This document shows positions 10,905-21,600 of a stretch of 64,000 nucleotides of DNA, piece by piece (within the stretch, counting starts at the first letter, position 1; each line of letters begins with the position of its first letter). A program made the position numbers and the translations under genes. The stretch lies in assembly GCA_949317995.1 (NCBI GenBank), contig OX439036.1, forward strand, positions 8,040,356 through 8,104,355, given 5' to 3'. The notes under the pieces were generated by a model. The model saw only the letters and a list, made by a program, of their open reading frames with translations, was not told the origin of the DNA and searched no databases. The DNA is from Acholoe squamosa. Taxonomy: Eukaryota > Annelida > Polychaeta > Phyllodocida > Polynoidae.

Positions 10905-10982
10905 CAACCACCTCGCGTCGGCCTCTGTGGTGCACTGCATAGGGAGTTGCACTAAGGACCTGAGATTGCAGGTTCGACCCCT
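10905..10982 (+). other. Second tRNA-like sequence
   Basis: TGTGGTGCACTGCATAGGG resembles an A box region and GGTTCGACCCC is one base from the B-box consensus GGTTCGANTCC. No complete cloverleaf was drawn. Together with the minus-strand copy 150 bp away it suggests SINE-derived sequence. Confidence 0.35.
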
Positions 10983-11046
10983 ACCATGGCAATGAAATAG
11001 TCTGTTGGTTTTAACATGTAACATATGACATGGAAGGACATGAGAG

Positions 11047-11106
11047 GCATGCGGTTATCCATGGATAACTGCACGGGGTGCGGGTTATCCATGGATAACC
11101 ACACGC
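11047..11106. repeat. Nested palindromes built on GGTTATCCATGGATAACC
   Basis: Two 16-18 bp self-complementary units (GGTTATCCATGGATAAC and GGTTATCCATGGATAACC) lie 33 bp apart, and the sequences flanking them (GCATGC and CACACGC, GCACGGGGTGC) are also inverted, so the whole 60 bp can fold on itself. Confidence 0.8.
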
Positions 11107-11301
11107 CTTACAAAATTGATGTTACAGCCTATAGGGTGTGCAATATCGACAGATATGTGGATGGGAATAGACACCAAAAAGCACTGAGTAACCAAGAAAT
11201 TGTGGTATAAGCCTATCTAACTGCCCCCTTTTGATGAGTAAAGGAGATAAAACACAAGGCTTTCATTGGGTTATACCGTGCACCTTATGGTTGGATAGTA
11301 C

Positions 11302-11796
11302 AGAAGCCGTGGAGGGCCACACCTTGAAAAAATTCAACTTGAACTTTTTTTATCTCCAATATCGAAACAACATAAAATGGAACATAAAAAAACTACTGTC
11401 AAACCTGAAATTTCACCTGTCAACTGTCAAAGCAAAAAAAAAAATCTACTGTCAATATGATATTTTTTGCCCTGTCAACTGTCAAGTTGACAGTTGGCGG
11501 CAGATTATTCTCTAACTTGATAGTTGACAGTGGAAAATTCATGTTTTCTTATCTGGTATCAACATGATTTTTTTTTGCTGTCAACTTGACAGTTGACGGC
11601 AGATTTTTTTCTAACTTGACAGTTGACAGGGGAAAATATCATGTTGACAGCTATTTCTTTTTTCAAGTTGACACTTGACAGGGGAAATTATCATGTTTGA
11701 CAGCAATATTCTTTTAAAACTTCATCTTGGTGGTTGTAAGAAAATCATACTGATGTTGAAGTGCATGTTTTTTTGGTCTGGCCCTTCACGGCTTCC
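11302..11796. mobile_element. Non-autonomous TIR element rich in CTGTCAACTTGACAG motifs
   Basis: The ends are inverted: GAAGCCGTGGAGGGCCA on the left and the complement of GGAAGCCGTGAAGGGCCA on the right. A perfect 7 bp direct repeat ATAGTAC flanks the element (11295-11301 and 11797-11803), a likely target-site duplication. The interior consists of repeated, mutually palindromic GTCAACTTGACAGTTGAC-type motifs and GGGGAAAATATCATG-type motifs. A 94-codon plus frame inside has no recognisable domain. A 7-8 bp duplication would fit the hAT superfamily, but the family is not established. Confidence 0.8.
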
Positions 11797-11803
11797 ATAG
11801 TAC

Positions 11804-12430
11804 CGCACATTTCACAATACAACCAAAACGTAATGTATCTTTCCATAGAGCCTGTATCGTGCACATGCATCCACACCTTTAGCTGTGATTTAGGTGTAAA
11901 ATGACAAGGGTCACTCTCACTGCTGTCACACCTCTCAAGTGAGGAGTAGTATCTCGAAACTTATGTCTGAGTTGGACAAGACAAAGAGCTATATACTGCA
12001 CACTTTTTGGTTAGTGCATCTCTTTGTTAATTTTTATTTCAGGTAGCATAGCATGTGCACGATTAAAATTAGTATTGTTCTCTATGGAGGGTGTATAATT
12101 AAAATGTATCATAGAAATGACGAGTATGGGACATTTCTATAGATGTATGAGGTGGGATGTTAAAACATCGCCCAAACACCAAAACTACACTAAAATATCT
12201 TGATTTATTTTGAAATCAGGCCACCATAATAGCAGATGTGTGATACATCAAGATGTGCGATACTACCCGATTTTACCCTCACCATTCTATCTGGCAATTT
12301 AGGTAGTGTAGATATTATTGGCAGGCAGTGATGGGTGGTTTTCTTGCAACATTTGTTATGCTTTTAGTGATGTTGTAGATTTGGATTCATGGTTAAAATA
12401 TACTGCACTTTATAAACACATGCGAGACCA
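11804..12430. other. Unassigned sequence
   Basis: AT-rich, no gene, RNA or repeat border seen. Confidence 0.3.
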
Positions 12431-12439
12431 GCTGCTTGG

Positions 12440-12720
12440 GGAAACATTTCCAACAAATTCCTGAATAATCCAGTCACATAAAACATCTACCTCTGTGGGA
12501 AGGTCACCTTTTCCATCCCATGTCTCTAGACTACCTATAAGGCCTCCTCAGAGGAAACCCATATCTGAATGGCCAATCTGTAAGGGACCTCCCTCGGGTC
12601 CACATCAATACCATGATCATCAATATCAATGGCTGGAATCCCCTGTACCAGAGGTGGTCTTCAATGGCAACCATTTGGCGTCCAACATTGAATACATGTA
12701 AGCTGAATTACTTGTAAATC
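12440..12720 (-). repeat. Duplicated exon-like segment, copy 2 (broken frame)
   Basis: Paralogue of 2840-3080, sharing ATGGCCAATCTGT, CATGATCATCAATATCA and TCCAACATTGAATACATGT. In the minus frame that is open in copy 1, this copy keeps DWPFR.GFPLRRPYR and then hits a stop codon. It therefore cannot encode the same peptide. Confidence 0.5.
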
Positions 12721-12828
12721 AGAATGGATGAGTAAGGGTTTGAAAAGGGATTTGATTAGGTTAGATTTTGGGGTCATGGGTGGGTCAGGGAGGAGAAGAG
12801 TAGGGGAGATAATTTGGGTCAACTTTAT

Positions 12829-12953
12829 GGCCCTCTGGTGCTTTTATTTGCTATGCACAGACCATGATTACGGAGGTGAGTGGTGACATTCCCAAAGTCA
12901 CCACTCACCTCTGTAATCAAGGTATGTGCATAGCAAATAAAGCACCAGAGGCC
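12829..12953. repeat. Long near-perfect hairpin
   Basis: Arms of about 58 bp beginning GGCCCTCTGGTGCTTTTATT pair with TGCATAGCAAATAAAGCACC...GGCC on the other side, with few mismatches and a loop of about 8 bp. Near identity of the arms implies a recent inverted duplication or selection. The first codons of a 120-codon plus frame (12864-13226) overlap it; I do not recognise that frame. Confidence 0.85.
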
Positions 12954-12959
12954 AGCACT

Positions 12960-13950
12960 GTTACCTTTAGTTTCTCACTCTTCTATAGCATATGGATAAC
13001 ACCTACACAGACTAAACTTGGTAACCAGTCCACGCCCGTGGATGGGGTTCAGATTGTGAAACCAGATTGTGAAACTGCCTTTAGCAGCTGGCTCAACAAT
13101 GCTACAGCACACTTCATTGAACCTTTGCAGCATATGATTTTGTGGGAAATTCAGCTAGGAAATAGCCAATATATATCCAAGGAATATAGTGCTGCTGGAC
13201 TAATCAGAAACTGCTATAACAAATGAAGCCTCTTTCATATTGTCTAGTCAAGGAAAGTGACAATATTGAATGCCTCATGATAACAATACATGTACACATA
13301 ATTACTGAGATGGTCAGATCAGTAAATAAAGAAGGTTATCAGTGGTTTATAATGAACCTTGATCACAAACCCTGTGTAAATATGTCAAGTAGGGAGAGAA
13401 AGGAGTCGTACCAGTCCAGGCCATATTTTCCACCAAGCAGCAGTGATGGGGCTTGAATCTGATAGACAATAGTCTGTTCTGGTCTTGGTCCTGACCGCTC
13501 GTCAGTCTAAGTAGTCATGGAGGCATGGCTCGATGTACGGGCAGTGTAGTAGGGAGCTAGATAAGGAGGAGCAAGTGACTATAACTGGTTGAGTGGATAC
13601 TGTCAGAAGTATGCATGCACCTTCAAACATCAGGGACGTCTATCTGACAACATGCACTAAATACATTACTGCTGTCCCCTAGTGGGTATGTTGGTAAATG
13701 GAGTGAGCTATTAACACGGTGTTGTAAGGGGTTAGAGGGGGTTAAAAGTACTTAGGTTAAAGCCCTAGGATATCAGTGGGATTTACAAGCTGTTTAGGTC
13801 TGGGCTTTTAAATGACCTTCATCAACATCACTGTTTATCTCAGTGGATGTTCGGGTTAATAAACTTATCTTCTATAGATGTTGAGTGTGCATGATCAATT
13901 CTGCACCAAGCCAGACATTCCATCAATCTTGCCTTCCTATTGTGAAACTG
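12960..13950. repeat. Array I blocks J, M, N and O, partial unit
   Basis: Contains in order the J segment (CAGCATATGATTTTGTGGG), the M segment, block N (CTGTCAGAAGTATGCATGCA at about 13602) and the start of O (ACATCACTGTTTATCTCAGT). The two plus frames of 120 and 77 codons here are not kept in the other copies. Confidence 0.6.
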
Positions 13951-14450
13951 GACACATGCACAGAACTAGACGGATGACTGCACAAATAAAGCAGTTGCAT
14001 TTTAAAAGAAAAGGATTCAGCATTGTCAAAAAACCCTAGATTAAATACATGCTTTTTAAACTGATGCAAGATGTGCAGCTTTTTCTTTTTTGGACCAATT
14101 CAGTAAAATGATCAATTAACTAGCTGTGGCAGGTTGGTAATTTCACTGACCACAGGACTGTTTTCCTAGATATGCAATGACCCCTAGCCTTGCTGATAAA
14201 CAAAAAGCTTATGTTTTTTTAAAGAATATAAATCAAACTTTGACATGCAATTTTTGCTATATGTCCTACCAGCACTGAGCCTGGCTCTAGCAGATTGTCC
14301 CTAAGGCCATTCCCACCGGCACCTCACACATCAAACAATTGACTCCACACACTGCATGATTATGTTAGGGTTCTTCTCTTCTTGGCCCTATGGTAAGTGG
14401 AGGAGAGCTGCTCTCAAGCTGTATTGAGGGTTCTCTGCCGTCAGCATCAG
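13951..14450. repeat. Paralogue of 9850-10260
   Basis: Shares CACAGAACTAGACGGATGAC, AAAGGATTCAGCATTG, CACTGAGCCTGGCTCTAGCA and CACTGCATGATTATGTTAGG. The 161-codon frame of the other copy is broken here, for example by a TAG after AAAAAACCC. Confidence 0.65.
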
Positions 14451-14671
14451 GTATTTGAGTTTATTGTTTTACACTTGAAGAGCCTCTAATACATTTGTGA
14501 AACATGCTCTTTGATTTTCATAATGCATAAAATCAGCCCAAGAAAGAAATTACTTTCCTAGAAGGTCAGTATGATGCTCCAATAAGTTTATGACACACGG
14601 GGAGGGTGGAAAAGAGGAGATATGGACATAGTATGGTCATAGATGATCTTTATTTTGTGAGATATTGATCA

Positions 14672-14850
14672 TGGATTGATTGATTGATTGATTTGCGTTT
14701 TACAGCACTTTAGCGGCACTAAGTGGCTATCCCATGCTTCACAGGTTGATAATTTAACAGAGGAATGTGTCAGTGCCCGCGCATATGTGCACCACACACA
14801 TCCTGAGGGGATAGGAAAGAGGAGATATAGACCCTTTTAAGTGGGCTAGG
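14672..14850 (+). mobile_element. Possible SINE or dispersed repeat with GATT-repeat edge
   Basis: Begins with five TGAT/GATT units followed by ATTTGCGTTTTACAGCAC. A tetranucleotide GATT run joined to a TTTGCGTTTTAC core is a pattern I associate with dispersed repeats of some marine invertebrates, mollusc genomes in particular; this is recall and not a search. A diverged version of the later part (CAGTGCC.GGGCATGTGTGCACC) is at about 17480-17560. Confidence 0.35.
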
Positions 14851-14869
14851 GAAGCCCATATTGATCATG

Positions 14870-15947
14870 GAGAGCCCTCAGTCCTCAGAGCAGTTTTTCC
14901 AGACAGCCAGACATTAACTCCTTTCAGCATTGGTGAAAGCCGTGTTGCCAACAAGTTTTCCAATCGCTTACAGATAAAGGCGAAGCCATGGCATCGGGGC
15001 ACCTATCTATCAACATCTACCAGCACCCTAATTGAAATGTGCATGGTGCTCTAAGGGCACTTTTTGTTTTCACTTTGATTCTTATTGAAGGGATCCCAAA
15101 GCAAAAAGAACAGCAACCCAGGTTAACCCTTTAATGACTGGTAATACAGGACTGCATCATGCCTAGTGCTCGGTACCCACAAACGAATAACTGTTTTTTC
15201 TCAAAACGATCCACTGCGAAATTGTCAACCAGTACAATTGCCATCCTGCATGAATGCAAACCTGGGTAGTTACTCACAGCAGCCACATCTGTGCAGCATA
15301 ACAACCAATGGGTACGATGCATTGATGCATTACAAGGCATTGCAATGGATAGTCAGTGTGCCATATGTTATTCATGAAGTGAGCCCTGGTCAGGGCTGTA
15401 CCCATGCATCATGATGACCAATAGGTATAATGCATTTATGCCCTATGCGGCCTGTAAATGTTTAACCTTGAGTAATGGCTGACGGCCACCCGAAAAGGAA
15501 AAAAAAATTCAAAGGGAAAACAAACTGCTGATGTTTCCAAATTGCTTTGGCAAAGCATAGAAAAAGGTGACATGAGGGCATTGCTCAGGTTCAGCTTTGA
15601 CATGACAACTTTTAATATGGGCAGAAGTGATTCTGAGGGTCCCTGATCCAAATCTGTCACTCAGGGGCACACAGCATTTAGAGTTTTTTGTTGCATCTTA
15701 TCGTAAAACTCAACTGAATGATTCTATAGATAGCAGTAGGGTTCCATTCTCTAGTATTTAGCATCATGGCATCTCTTTTTTATTTTTATTTTCACTTCCA
15801 ACAGGTAAAAGGACATCTCAAAGGCTAGTATTTAACTTTCCAAAACCAGAATACAGATTCAGGGGCTAGTAATCCTAGTTGTGTGTTGAATATGAAAGTA
15901 AGCATAAATGAATAAAATAACAATTTTACTTGGGCAAAAGGATTTTA

Positions 15948-15950
<3 letters not shown>
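14870..15950. repeat. Array I blocks A, C, D-F, copy 2
   Basis: Collinear with 4688-5900 apart from the foldback element, which is absent. Near 15858-15875 the sequence CAGGGGCTAGTAATCC is the unoccupied version of the site where the transposon at 18632 is inserted in copy 3. Confidence 0.75.

Positions 15951-15952
<2 letters not shown>

Positions 15953-16006
<54 letters not shown>
15953..16006. repeat. (TA)n microsatellite
   Basis: About 27 uninterrupted TA units inside array I between blocks G and H; the other array copies have only a few TA units here (about 19627), so the tract expanded in this copy. Confidence 0.97.
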
Positions 16007-16007
<1 letters not shown>

Positions 16008-16009
16008 TG

Positions 16010-16560
16010 AGAGCAATATTAGAATAGAATAAAGGGACTTTTGCCTCCAATATAATGTTCCCTACTTGATGCCGCTAGATCTCTCCTTAGGTTATGACAG
16101 ATGTTATACCCACAGGTTACCAGTGCAAGCCCTTGGGCAGGGGGATGGCATTAGTCAGCTTTGACGGGTAGAGGGGCCGTCAAACTTTCAACAGCCTGCA
16201 GGCCACTGGCTCATTGACACTTCAGTATGTCTGAAATATGGCTGGCCTCACTCAACCTATGCTGCATATGATTTCTAGGCAATTCAGCCAGAAAATGGAG
16301 GAATCAAATGGATTTACAATGATACTGGGCCAATCAAAAACTACTTTGACAAAGGAAGTATTTTTTATCATGATTGTCTGTTAAAAGAATGTGTTCCAAG
16401 TGTTCTATATCAAATGTTACATGAGAAAAATACATTTGCACATGTATTCTAAATAATTCTGTGCACATAGGCTACATATTTATCTAGATAGATGATTAGA
16501 TCAGTAAATGAAAAGGATAATTTAAATCTATTACTGGTCTATGACAATCTTTGATGACAA
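16010..16560. repeat. Array I blocks H to K, copy 2
   Basis: Collinear with 5940-6300, including GAATA.AATAAA, CAGGTTACCAGTGCA, GGCAGGGG and the CATATGATTT segment. Confidence 0.65.
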
Positions 16561-16652
16561 AATCAAAGGCTCAGGAGCAAAACAGACTCCATACACGACC
16601 CACCTGGTGAGCTGGTAGTGAGTAGGTGCTGCAGCTTTCATGTAAGCAGTCT

Positions 16653-17014
16653 GGAGCGTGTTGCTCCTATAGTAAAAGGAAGAGCTGGCTAAAAATGCCC
16701 TTGTTTCCAGTCCTTTCTTTTCATGTACCTATAACTTGTCCCTTTTGTTGCTCACAAGTGGTCATTCAAGTACGGTGCTAAAAAAGGGGGATTTGAGTAG
16801 GTACCTAGTTGGGAGAAGTCAGTCAGTATAATAAACTATAGAGTGTGTGACATGAGAAGATACCTGGTAGTGCAGCTCTCTCTATTTTAAACAAGGCAGG
16901 TGACTTTTCAGACTAATGTGGTGAGTGCAAGTACTTAGGTGAAGCAGTGCACGACTTGTTTAGCAAAGAGGGCACATACTCACAGCTCTTTTTACAATAG
17001 GAGCAACACCCTCC
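16653..17014 (-). mobile_element. 362 bp MITE, GGAGGGTGTTGCTCCTAT ends, copy 1
   Basis: The ends are inverted repeats of about 30 bp, here GGAGCGTGTTGCTCCTATAG and the complement of CAATAGGAGCAACACCCTCC. The second copy at 35778-36139 is the same length and lies in the opposite orientation; interior landmarks such as AGGTACCTAGTTGGGAGAAG and GTGCACGACTTGTTTAG match. No coding capacity. No clear target duplication was found. Confidence 0.85.
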
Positions 17015-17084
17015 TGGGGTTCACCTTCTGGTGGCAAGGTGGGAGCAGCATTGGCCGTGGATAAGGACGGTGAGTGACTGTAAC

Positions 17085-17240
17085 AAGTTAAGTGGATGCT
17101 GTCAGAAGTATGCATGCTCTGTCATCCATCACTCACAACCATCTGACTGCTGCCCACCCCCCTGGGCTAGTTAGTGGGTAAATGTCAGCTGTACAGGGGG
17201 TGGTTTATGGGACTAAACAGGTTATATGTGTTAGGGTTGT
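17085..17240. repeat. Array I block N, copy 3
   Basis: GCTGTCAGAAGTATGCATGC followed by CTGCTGCCC and GTGGGTAAATG as in the other copies. Confidence 0.75.
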
Positions 17241-17590
17241 GTGAGATGTCAAATGGATTATACAAAAGTTATACAAATATTGATTCGGCAAAATCTCACT
17301 CTTCAATTATTTAAATTCACCACCATCAAATGATAGCAACCATCAGAATTGTTCTTCATTTAAATTATGATGAGTATTGGATCAAGGCATCTAGGTTGGT
17401 AAGAGAATGATCATTGTTCATTGGTTAAGGTCATTTTCACGGCCAGAATACCAGATCACACAATGACACTGATGAATGTTTCAGTGCCTGGGCATGTGTG
17501 CACCTGACTCACAAAGAGGATATGGATCTTTTTTTAAGTGGGTACGGGAAGCCCGTGTATGGTCATAAATGATCTTTATTTTGTAAAATT
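17241..17590. other. Unassigned sequence between array units
   Basis: Partly resembles 14700-14860. No gene seen. Confidence 0.3.
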
Positions 17591-17594
17591 TTGA

Positions 17595-18631
17595 TCATGG
17601 AGGGCCAAACCACACTTAGTGTTCTGAGTAGTTCCCATCACCTGATCACCCAGGCATCAATCTTCCTCAGTATTTGTAAAAGACATGTTGCCAACAAGTT
17701 TTCCAATTGCTTCTACAGATGAAGGCAAAGCCATGACATCAGGACACCTATCTATCAACTTCTACCAGCGCCCTCAGTGAAATATGCATGGTGCTCTAAG
17801 GGCACTTTTTGATTCACTTTTCTTCTTCAATTCTTGTTGAAGTCATTTCAAAGTTCTAAGAACAGCAACTACGTCTAACCCTTTAAGGGCTAGTAATGCA
17901 GGAGTTCATCATGCCAATTGCTAGGCATGATACACCAATGAAGTGCTGGTGAGTCTACTCAAAAGCACTTTAGTGGAGCATTATGCTGACCCTCTGAGAC
18001 TCTATCAACCCTCTATGGCCGGCATGATGCATGAGTACAAGTAACTTACCAAATATGCATACATTCAATGCATCATGATAACCTATGGGTATGATGCATT
18101 AATGCATTGACCAGCATTACATACTATAGTTAGCTAATGTACCTTATTTGATGATATCAGCTGTGGCAAAGGCTGCATTCATACATCAGGATGGCCTATA
18201 AATGTTTAACCTTGAGTAATGGTTGACAGTCATCTGGAGCTTAAAAAAAGTGGAAAGGCAAAAGAACTGCTGATGTATCCAAAATTGCTTTGGCAAAGTT
18301 GAGAAAAAAGTGACATGAGGCCATTGTGAGGGTACAGCTTTGACATGACAACTTTTAATATGGACACAAGGGATTCTAAAGGTCTCTGATCCCAATCTGT
18401 CACTCAGGATTCACTGCCGTTCACACAGCATTCAGCCTTTTTTGTTGCATCCCATTCTAAAACTCCACGGGATGATCCTATAAAGCCCAGTAGGGCTCAA
18501 TCCTCTTGTATTTGTTATTGGGTATCTCCCTTTTTCCAAGTTTTATAGATATCATTTACTTCCCACAGGTAATAGGCCACGTAAAGGCTTATATTCAACC
18601 TTTTGAAATCAGAAAACAGTTTCAGGGGCTA
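17595..18631. repeat. Array I blocks A, C, D-F, copy 3
   Basis: Collinear with copies 1 and 2. It ends at the TA target of the inserted element at 18632. Confidence 0.75.
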
Positions 18632-19529
18632 CACTGCAAAAATGGTGTTTAGATTTTAAACATGTTTAGGTCTAAACACGTTTAAAACCTAAACATATAG
18701 GTCAGTTAGGTACCTCATCGACTACACATTTAGGAAATGAACACTTTTATTCTAACTACATAAACATTTATGCTAAACATGTTTAGATGTTTAGAGTTGT
18801 GACAGTTGAATGATAGGTGTTTAGATTTAAACATCAATATGTTTAGATACTTGGATGTTGAATCCACACCAGGTAGCAGCACTACCTTTTACTGGACTAT
18901 CTGCACACAGTTATAATCAATTGTTGTGACAAATGTCCCCAAATCCCATGTTTATCATGGTTTCATTTCATAGAATGTCATGTGAATAGAATGGGCAATA
19001 GAAAATTGACTAGATTCACCTCATGCCACCACCATTTCCATAAAATAATCAATACACTCCATGACTGACACCTATTTAATGTTATTCCGGAATAGATAAG
19101 GCAATTTTCTTCCTGCCAAGCTGTTGTACTTTCTCAAGTCTCTCATTCTGATGCAGTGTGTAATATATGTACACATATAGGTGTGGCTGACATCTTTGGA
19201 GATTTTGACAAGTAAATACCTGCTGATGCCCCCCCGCCAAGTAAATGAGAAAAAAAAATATATCTCTGTTTTTTAATGCATACATGTCTGCAAACCTTAA
19301 CTCTCCATCAAATCATTTAAACATCTAAACACAAAAATTCTTAAACACCTAAACACAAAAATTCATATATCTAAACACAAAAGTTTTAACCTAAACACCT
19401 ACATTTCTAAACACTTGAGCTAAGCACATTGTTTGGCTAAACATGTTAAGGAAATTAATGTGATTACAAAAACGTTGCAAGAATATGTTTAGAATTGTGT
19501 TTAGGATCTAAACACCATTTTTGCAGTGT
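18632..19529. mobile_element. Non-autonomous DNA transposon, CACTGCAAAAATGG ends, TA target, copy 1
   Basis: The ends are inverted: CACTGCAAAAATGGTGTTTA on the left and its complement on the right, extending to about 23 bp. The subterminal regions contain many TTTAGATCTAAACA-type motifs in both orientations. TA dinucleotides flank it (18630-18631 and 19530-19531), and the paralogous array copy at about 15860 reads GGGGCTAGTAA with a single TA, which confirms a TA target duplication. No transposase frame is present. TA duplication fits Tc1/mariner-like or related superfamilies; the exact family is unproven. Confidence 0.9.
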
Positions 19530-20300
19530 TAGTAACCCTAGTCGTTTATATGATATGTGTTGAATATGAAAGTAAGCATTAATGGATTAAACGAAAAGGT
19601 CACCTGAGGAAACAAATTCTATAAGTATATATAGTGAGGGCAATATTAGAATGAAATAAAAAGACTTGTGCCACCCATCACGAGTCTCCAGGATGCTGAT
19701 GCCAGTCCTTTAAATTAGATATGTCACATGTGACAGTGACAGGTTACCAGTGCAGGCCCTGGGGAAGGGAATGTCAGCAGTCAGCTTTGATGGAGGCAAG
19801 GGGTGTCGAATGTAAAACAGCTTTGAGCCTGCGGGCTCAAAGACACCCGCAGCATGCGTGAAATATGGCTTGGCACGGTAAACATATGCAGCATATTATT
19901 TGTGGGGAATTCAACAAGAATGTGGATGAAATAATTATATATCCAAGAGATACAGTCCGTTGCTGATGTAATAAAAAAAACTACTGTTATAAAAAAGAAT
20001 ATTATATCATATTGTGTGGTCGAAGGAAGTGTCTGAAGCATCCCGCATCAAAGGTCAGCCTCACAAGAGCAACAAATGGATAGAGACGTTTAAATAGATG
20101 GTCAGATCAGTGCATGAAAAATATAGTAGAGCTATTAATGAAGTGACTGTAACTGCAGGTTAAGTGGATGCTGTCAGAGGTATGCATGCACTGTTATATA
20201 TCAAGGATGTCCTGCTCCTGCCCCCTGGGTTAGTGGGTAAACTGAGGGTGGTGTAAGGGGTTATAAGTAATAGGGTTAAAGCCCTATAGGACTCAGTATG
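19530..20300. repeat. Array I blocks G to N, copy 3
   Basis: Continues copy 3 after the insertion: GTGTTGAATATGAAAGTAAG, CAGGTTACCAGTGCAGGCCC at about 19741, and block N near 20165. Confidence 0.7.
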
Positions 20301-20377
20301 GATGCCTATTGGAGCCGCCATTTTGAATTTCGCTGGTTGAGGTAAAACCCACTGATAACACACACCATGATGGGTAC

Positions 20378-20412
20378 CATGTCCCTGGTTAACACCCACT
20401 TCCAGGGACATG
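20378..20412. repeat. Short perfect hairpin
   Basis: CATGTCCCTGG and CCAGGGACATG form an 11 bp stem with a 13 bp loop. A related outer pair, CACTGATAA and TTATCAGTG, lies about 30 bp outside. It may be the centre of a decayed foldback element. Confidence 0.6.
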
Positions 20413-20739
20413 CTGGTCCCATCTTATCAGTTCTTATCAGTGTGTCTCGCCAGAACCAGCTCCACACCAGCTAGAGGCCAATAGGGTGTGAGCGGTCTGA
20501 CAGATTATGCAGTCAGGGTTAAAGCCATACATTCTTAAAGATAGCTGTAAAATCTACCAGAGGTCCTCTTAAAATCTAGCAATGAACCACTTTATTCATA
20601 TTGCATTGAAGCAGAGTAATTTCTACTCTGAAGCCCAAGATGGCAGCATGGGGGTACAAGGACTCTCCGTGAAACTAAACATGGTTATCTGGTTACTTTG
20701 GCTTTAGTAACAAGGAATTGCTGTTATTTCGACAATTTA

Positions 20740-21008
20740 TTTTACAGTGTACATCAAAATCATTGTTTGCCTCAGTGGATTTGGTGGGTAATTGACGTGT
20801 ATATTACTCTGCACCAGGCCAGACATTTCCTCATTCTCTCACCCTTTCAGTTCCATTTTTCAAACACTTTACACCTCAGCTGAAATGCCCCTTCTTCTTT
20901 CCAATGTAATCTACTTCTGACCGATCCTGCACATAATCAAAGCCGTATAAGCCCTAGTCTAGACATCTTATAGCCTAGTATTATGAGAAGCTTCATCAGT
21001 CACTATTC

Positions 21009-21048
<40 letters not shown>

Positions 21049-21080
21049 TTTTCTGTTCTGTATTGTCATTTCTGCAGATT
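20740..21080. repeat. Array I block O, copy 3
   Basis: Carries CAGGCCAGACATTTCCTC and ATGAGAAGC.TCATCAGTCA landmarks of block O. A CAT microsatellite has expanded inside it. Confidence 0.6.
21010..21046. repeat. (CAT)n microsatellite
   Basis: Twelve consecutive CAT units. The poly-His stretch of the 174-codon plus frame 20983-21507 is a translation of this tract, so that frame is not good evidence for a gene. Confidence 0.95.
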
Positions 21081-21600
21081 CCGATCATCTCCTCCCTCAT
21101 TGGTGGAAGACCTCCCCAGAGCACCACCACTCAATTTATGTGCATCACCAAAACTGACACTTTGGGTCAGAAAACAAACCTGGCTGCTCTTAGACTTTTC
21201 AATCACCATAGTTCTTTTTATTGTACACATTTGTTTCCACCTTCATCTACTTGTTTATTCCGGAGAGAGACTTTTCCCCACTACGTTAAGAGATGAAAGT
21301 CACTCATTTCAAGTTGAAAGCCCTGTCCATTATTTTACATGTTTTTACAAGCACTCTCTAGACAGCAAACATTTTAACGTAATTAAGAGTTGGCATACTG
21401 AACATGAAGTGTCTGGATTTGTCTTAACCTTCCTTGAAACAATATGCACATGCAAAAGGAATACCTCTCTTGGCCAGCTAGATCATTTTCTCAGCTCTGC
21501 ACCATAGGAAAACATGGGTACACTCATGAAGAAACCGGTTTGGATATAGTCTCATTGACCTCAGCATGTGGCCTACTTATCAGAAGCTCAGTACAGAGGT
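21081..21600. other. Array I connecting sequence with chance frames
   Basis: The plus frames here show no domain. Partly similar to 7850-8040 (CAGTTTGTTTACTTGAGAC-type sequence corresponds to TTGTACACATTTGTTTCCAC). Confidence 0.3.

Noticed and set aside
14672-14693. GATT run as an independent microsatellite only
   Set aside because: It is joined to a repeat-like core, so it is described as part of a possible dispersed repeat.
20983-21507. 174-codon plus frame with a poly-His stretch
   Set aside because: The His run is the CAT microsatellite and the rest is not kept in other copies of the block.
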